NCBI GenBank assembly: GCA_039029355.1
Contig: JBCCGI010000119.1
Coordinates: 1-19,639 of the forward strand
Origin: JBCCGI01 sp039029355
GTDB taxonomy: Bacteria > Planctomycetota > UBA1135 > GCA-002686595
Length of the DNA stretch: 19,639 bases
Direction: 5' to 3'
Shown: one piece after another, positions 16,004-19,639 of the stretch
How the letters are laid out: every line of letters starts with the position of its first letter
How positions within the stretch are numbered: position 1 is the stretch's first letter
Position numbers and translations under genes: made by a program
Notes under the pieces: generated by a model
Database searches by the model: none
Told to the model about the DNA's origin: nothing
What the model saw: the letters and a program-made list of their open reading frames with translations, nothing else

Positions 16004-16723
16004 ATGTCGACTCAGCCCCGAAACCTCGCCGAGCGTGCATGGAAAGCGGCCTATCGGGGTGAACCCGCGGGACACGAGCCCTTGGACGTCGTTCGCGACT
16101 GCCTGGCCCAGGGCATGGAGATCAACGCACGCGCTTGGCCCTCGGGCGGGCCCACGACCCTCGACGGGGCGCTGTATGCGGAAGGCGGCGTGCGGATGGA
16201 CCTGGTGCGCTTCCTCCTCGACGAGGGCGCCGATCCGAACGCGTTCGGCTACGACGACGGCACGCCGCTGATGGCGGCCGCGTTGCTGGCGGACGTCGAG
16301 GCGGTCCAACTGCTGCTCGCGCGCGGTGCGGACCCCAACCGCACGCACCCCGCGACGCTCGAGGGCCCGTTGCACTGGCTGACGGCGAAGGGCTTCGGCA
16401 AGGGAGCCAACGCCGTTCTCAAGCTGCTCCTCGACGCCGGCGCGGATCCGAACGCCAAGGCCGCGGTCGGCGTCCCCACGACCGTCTACTACCGGGACGT
16501 GCGGGTGGTCGGCGAGACGCCGCTGCATCGCGCCGCGGCTTACTGCGATGGCCAGGCGCTGCGGATGCTGATCGAGGCAGGGGCGGATCCGGCGATACTC
16601 GACTCCCACGGAGAGTCGCCTCTGGCGTGGTTCAGCCGGCATCAGCGAAGCACCACCCACGTCGAGGTCGAGCGCGGCGTAGGCAAGCTGCTCGCCTACG
16701 GCGACTGGGCCGGCCGGGCCTAG
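16004..16723 (+). CDS. Small cytoplasmic ankyrin-repeat protein
   Basis: 239 residues from the ATG at 16004 (MSTQPRNLAERAWKAAYRGE); codons further upstream read as non-coding. It has no signal peptide. Four to five ankyrin units: TTLDGALYAEGGVRMDLVRF..LLDEGADPNA (51-80), DGTPLMAAALLADVEAVQLLLARGADPN (85-112), GPLHWLTAKGFGKGANAVLKLLLDAGADPNA (121-151), GETPLHRAAAYCDGQALRMLIEAGADP (170-196) and a terminal GESPLAWF (203-210). Repeats are closer to consensus than in the ankyrin protein at 13803, and the two show no extended similarity, so they are not recent duplicates. It presumably binds a protein partner. It stands alone on the plus strand between MOSC (190-nt gap) and a terminator-like structure. 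Confidence 0.85.
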   Translation: MSTQPRNLAERAWKAAYRGEPAGHEPLDVVRDCLAQGMEINARAWPSGGPTTLDGALYAEGGVRMDLVRFLLDEGADPNAFGYDDGTPLMAAALLADVEAVQLLLARGADPNRTHPATLEGPLHWLTAKGFGKGANAVLKLLLDAGADPNAKAAVGVPTTVYYRDVRVVGETPLHRAAAYCDGQALRMLIEAGADPAILDSHGESPLAWFSRHQRSTTHVEVERGVGKLLAYGDWAGRA

Positions 16724-16748
16724 CCGAAGGGGCGCGGACTCGACGGTC

Positions 16749-16800
16749 GTGGTCGTGCGCTCCTGTGCGCGGACCACCGGCCTCGCCCCAGGGGCGATTT
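16749..16800 (+). terminator. Double hairpin terminator after the second ankyrin gene
   Basis: The first stem is GTGGTC (16749-16754) with GACCAC (16772-16777), continued by GCGC/GCGC after small bulges. The second is the dyad TCGCCCC-A-GGGGCGA (16783-16797), followed directly by TTT. It lies 26-77 nt after the stop codon at 16723. Confidence 0.55.
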
Positions 16801-17248
16801 CGTGGTCGGTGAGCATGGATCTGCCCCCTACAGCAGCTCCGGCCTTACGGAGCCTTGAGTCGAGGCGAGTGCGCTTTTCGTAGGCTTCCTTTCGATTGCC
16901 CAATTCGAAGGTTGCCGGCACTCATAGCCCGCCCTTATCACGGGCATCAGGGCATGCGATTGGAGCACGACCGGGCCGTGCGCCAATCTTGGGGCAAGGG
17001 TCGGGCAGCTCCGGCGGACCCCGCCCCTTGCCAGCGCAACGTCTGGCGGCTGCGGCCCCGATCCGGGGTCGGCTTCTGCTGCCGACCGCACTCCCAACCC
17101 AGTTCTCACGCGGCGCTCACCCCCTGCGGGCGCTGCATCCAACCCAACCAAGGCTGCGAAGATCCGAGGCCGAACACATGCACGCCTCGAGCTTCCGCCT
17201 CCCCGGTCCCCGCGGCTTTCGCGAGCGACGGCGTCCTAACGCAACTCC
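16801..17248. other. Structured non-coding region upstream of katG
   Basis: No convincing gene lies here. Possible frames use TTG starts and read as shadows. Dyads visible: GCTCCG/CGGAGC (16836-16841, 16848-16853); GGCAAGGG/CCCTTGCC (16993-17000, 17025-17032); and GGTCGGC/GCCGACC with a 7-nt loop (17067-17073, 17081-17087). The last overlaps CCCCG/CGGGG (17056-17060, 17064-17068), so the two cannot form together. About 16870-16975 is noticeably less GC-rich than its surroundings. It probably contains the katG promoter and a long leader. I could not identify a PerR, OxyR or Fur-type site. Confidence 0.4.
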
Positions 17249-17253
17249 AGGAG
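17249..17253 (+). promoter_or_regulatory. Ribosome binding site (AGGAG) fixing the katG start
   Basis: AGGAG is followed by 5 nt and then the ATG at 17259. It is the strongest Shine-Dalgarno in the window. It rules out the longer open frame reaching back to 16896. Confidence 0.85.
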
Positions 17254-17258
17254 AAACC

Positions 17259-19589
17259 ATGACTTCCAGTTCCCCCCTCGCTCGCGCCGTGACGAGCCTC
17301 GCGATGCTCTGCGTCGTGTCCCCTGTGTTCGCTCAGGACGGGCTTCGTTCAGAGACCCCCGAGGAGTCGGCCGCCATGCGGGCGAAGTACGCGGAGTACG
17401 CCGAGAAGAGCGCGTCGAGCGCACACGACGGAGTCGATGTCATGAGCAACCTGGACTGGTGGCCGAACCAGCTCGATCTCACGGTGCTCCATCAAAACTC
17501 GATGAAGAGCAACCCGCTCGGCGCCGACTTCGACTACGCCGCGGCGTTCTCGAAGGTCGACCTGGCCCAGCTCAAGAAGGAGATCGAGGAGGTGATGACC
17601 ACCTCTCAGGACTGGTGGCCGGCCGACTGGGGGAACTACGGCCCCTTCTTCATCCGCATGGCGTGGCACAGCGCCGGCACCTACCGCGTCGGCGACGGCC
17701 GCGGCGGCGCCTCGGACGGCACGCAGCGCTTCGCGCCGCTCAACAGCTGGCCCGACAACGGCAACCTCGACAAGGCGCGCCGCCTGCTGTGGCCGGTGAA
17801 GCAGAAGTACGGGCAGAGCGTCTCGTGGGCCGACCTGATGGTGCTCGCCGGCAACGTCGCGATCGAGACGATGGGCCTTCCGACCTTCGGCTTCGCCGGT
17901 GGCCGTGAGGACGTCTGGGAGCCGCAGATCGACATCTACTGGGGCCCCGAGGGCGAGTGGCTGGCCGACGAGCGCTACAGCGGCGACCGCGAGCTCGCCA
18001 AGCCCCTCGCCGCGGTGCAGATGGGGCTGATCTACGTCAACCCCGAGGGCCCGAACGGCAAGCCCGACCCGCTCGCCGCCGCGCACGACATCCGCGAGAC
18101 CTTCGGCCGCATGGCGATGAACGACGAGGAGACCGTCGCGCTGATCGCCGGCGGGCACACCTTCGGCAAGGCGCACGGCGCCGCGAGCCCCGAGGGGCAC
18201 GTCGGCCCCGCGCCCGAGGGCGCGAGCCTCGAGGAGCAGGGCTTCGGCTGGACGAGCTCCTACGGCAGCGGCAAGGGCGGCGACACGATCACCAGCGGCC
18301 TCGAGGGCGCCTGGACGTCGGTCCCGACCAGCTGGTCGCACGGCTTCCTGTCCAACCTCTACAAGCACGACTGGGAGCTGACCAAGAGCCCGGCCGGCGC
18401 CTGGCAGTGGGTCCCGAAGGACGGCGTCGCCAACGTGCCCGACGCGCACGACGACTCCAAGACGCACCTGCCGATCATGCTGACGACCGACCTCGCGCTG
18501 CGGATGGACCCGGCGTACGGGGCGATCTCGAAGCGCTTCCACGACGACCCGGCGGCCTTCGCCGAGGCCTTCGCCCGCGCCTGGTACAAGCTGACGCACC
18601 GCGACATGGGGCCGGTCTCGCGCCTGCTCGGCCCGGACGTGGCGGAGCCGCAGATCTGGCAGGACCCGGTCCCCGCGGTCGATCATGAGCTGATCGACGC
18701 GAACGACATCGCGGCGCTCAAGAGCCGCATCCTCGAGTCGGGCCTCTCGGCTTCGCAGCTCGTCTCCGCGGCGTGGGCCTCGGCCTCGACCTTCCGCGAC
18801 AGCGACAAGCGTGGCGGCGCCAACGGCGCGCGCGTCCGCCTGGCTCCGCAGAAGGACTGGTCGGCGAACGACCCGGCGGCGCTCGGTCAGGTGCTCGCGC
18901 GCCTCGGACGGATCCAGGCCGGGTTCAACGAGTCCCAAGCGGGCGGCAAGAAGGTCTCGCTGGCCGACGTGATCGTGCTCGGCGGCTGCGCGGCGGTCGA
19001 GGCGGCGGCCAAGGAGGCCGGCCACGACGTGCAGGTGCCCTTCGCGCCGGGCCGCACGGACGCGACGGCGGACCACACCGATGCCGCGTCGTTCGACGTG
19101 CTCGAGCCCGCCGCCGACGGCTTCCGCAACTACGCGAGCTCCGGCCTCTACCGCCGCGTCGAGGAGGCCCTGATCGACAAGGCCAACCTCCTGACGCTGA
19201 GCGCGCCCGAGATGACCGCGCTCGTCGGCGGCATGCGCGCGCTGAACGCCAACTCCGGCGGCTCGCAGCACGGCGTGCTGACCGCGCGCCCGGGCACGCT
19301 CAGCAACGACTTCTTCGTCAACCTGCTCGACATGAGCACCGCGTGGCAGAAGTCCGCCGACGACCCGAGCGTCTACGAGGGCCGCGACCGCGCGACCGGC
19401 GAAGCCAAGTGGACCGCGACGGGCGTCGACCTCCTGTTCGGCTCCAACTCGCAGCTCCGCGCGATCGCCGAGGTCTACGGGAGTGACGACGGCCACCAGC
19501 GCTTCGTCGAGGACTTCGTCGCCGCGTGGAACAAGGTGATGAACCTCGATCGCTTCGACCTCGACCCCGCGGTTCGCAGCGGCCGCTAG
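17259..19589 (+). CDS. katG: Catalase-peroxidase with Sec signal peptide (periplasmic KatG)
   Basis: 776 residues. The bifunctional haem enzyme degrades hydrogen peroxide and oxidises peroxidase substrates. The mature part has the usual KatG two-domain architecture. Distal site: Arg133, Trp136 and His137 in FIRMAWHSAGTYR. The Met-Tyr-Trp adduct partners Trp136, Tyr259 (LIYVNPEGPNG) and Met285 (RMAMND) are all present. Proximal site: His300 (GGHTFGKAHG), Trp359 (VPTSWSHGF) and Asp411 (TTDLALRMDP). The haem-free C-terminal domain runs from about 470 to the end (SAAWASASTFRDSDKRGGANGARVRLAPQ). Unlike most KatG proteins it begins with a signal peptide, MTSSSPLARAVTSLAMLCVVSPVFA, probably cut before QDG. 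It has no twin arginine, so Sec export and periplasmic haem loading are implied, as for KatP of E. coli O157. It is monocistronic within the window; the remaining 50 nt downstream show no feature. Confidence 0.97.
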   Translation: MTSSSPLARAVTSLAMLCVVSPVFAQDGLRSETPEESAAMRAKYAEYAEKSASSAHDGVDVMSNLDWWPNQLDLTVLHQNSMKSNPLGADFDYAAAFSKVDLAQLKKEIEEVMTTSQDWWPADWGNYGPFFIRMAWHSAGTYRVGDGRGGASDGTQRFAPLNSWPDNGNLDKARRLLWPVKQKYGQSVSWADLMVLAGNVAIETMGLPTFGFAGGREDVWEPQIDIYWGPEGEWLADERYSGDRELAKPLAAVQMGLIYVNPEGPNGKPDPLAAAHDIRETFGRMAMNDEETVALIAGGHTFGKAHGAASPEGHVGPAPEGASLEEQGFGWTSSYGSGKGGDTITSGLEGAWTSVPTSWSHGFLSNLYKHDWELTKSPAGAWQWVPKDGVANVPDAHDDSKTHLPIMLTTDLALRMDPAYGAISKRFHDDPAAFAEAFARAWYKLTHRDMGPVSRLLGPDVAEPQIWQDPVPAVDHELIDANDIAALKSRILESGLSASQLVSAAWASASTFRDSDKRGGANGARVRLAPQKDWSANDPAALGQVLARLGRIQAGFNESQAGGKKVSLADVIVLGGCAAVEAAAKEAGHDVQVPFAPGRTDATADHTDAASFDVLEPAADGFRNYASSGLYRRVEEALIDKANLLTLSAPEMTALVGGMRALNANSGGSQHGVLTARPGTLSNDFFVNLLDMSTAWQKSADDPSVYEGRDRATGEAKWTATGVDLLFGSNSQLRAIAEVYGSDDGHQRFVEDFVAAWNKVMNLDRFDLDPAVRSGR

Positions 19590-19639
19590 AGCGACCCTCC
19601 GTTCACAAAGGCGGCAACGGGCGGGGCCGGATCGGCGAC

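Noticed and set aside
16828..17151. 107-residue minus-strand frame in the katG upstream gap
   Set aside because: It needs a TTG start, has no ribosome site and no recognisable family. Its C-terminal third is less biased than a typical shadow, so it was noted but not called.

Overview
The window is strongly GC-rich and gene-dense, with about a dozen genes on both strands and mostly short gaps. It has no rRNA, tRNA, CRISPR array, transposase or integrase that I can recognise. Several features suggest a Gram-negative with a complex envelope: a collagen-like protein with a conserved C-terminal domain, an exported subtilase, a lipoprotein and a secreted serine hydrolase, a membrane-tethered sigma factor with carboxypeptidase-regulatory-like domains, and a sigma-54 activator. 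Planctomycetota is my best guess and Myxococcota is the alternative. No marker gene here settles it.

Layout. 1-3080 (+): the 3' part of a collagen-like (Gly-X-Y) surface protein, then a secreted S8 subtilase, probably one operon, ending in a strong hairpin. 3218-5838 (-): a four-gene operon read as small dimeric alpha/beta-barrel-like protein, SDR oxidoreductase, alpha/beta hydrolase with a cysteine at the nucleophile position, and membrane-anchored SRPBCC protein. 5986-7536 (+): a divergent GAF/AAA+/Fis sigma-54 activator. The 147-bp gap between them holds a good sigma-54 promoter pointing at the operon and three iterated direct repeats about 100-140 bp upstream of it. The region therefore looks like a complete sigma-54 switch controlling a small lipophilic-substrate or carbonyl-metabolism operon. 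7550-8122 (-): an HD-domain phosphohydrolase. 8215-9465 (+): a lipoprotein serine hydrolase of the beta-lactamase fold. 9557-11893 (+): a sigma-70-family factor fused through a transmembrane helix to a large predicted extracytoplasmic beta-rich region. 11911-13680 (-): a second exported beta-lactamase-fold hydrolase. 13803-15029 (-) and 16004-16723 (+): two different ankyrin-repeat proteins flanking a MOSC-domain protein (15091-15813, +). 17259-19589 (+): a catalase-peroxidase (KatG) with a Sec-type signal peptide, preceded by about 450 bp of structured non-coding DNA.

Two patterns cut across genes. First, genes with export signals mostly have a clear Shine-Dalgarno sequence (subtilase, second hydrolase, KatG; also the sigma factor and the alpha/beta hydrolase). 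Several others have no Shine-Dalgarno but a TANNNT hexamer ending 6-7 nt before the start codon, which suggests leaderless transcripts. Second, the 9-mer GCCCAAACG appears three times, always between genes and always in the same orientation. In two of these it sits in the loop of a small hairpin whose stem has a compensatory change.
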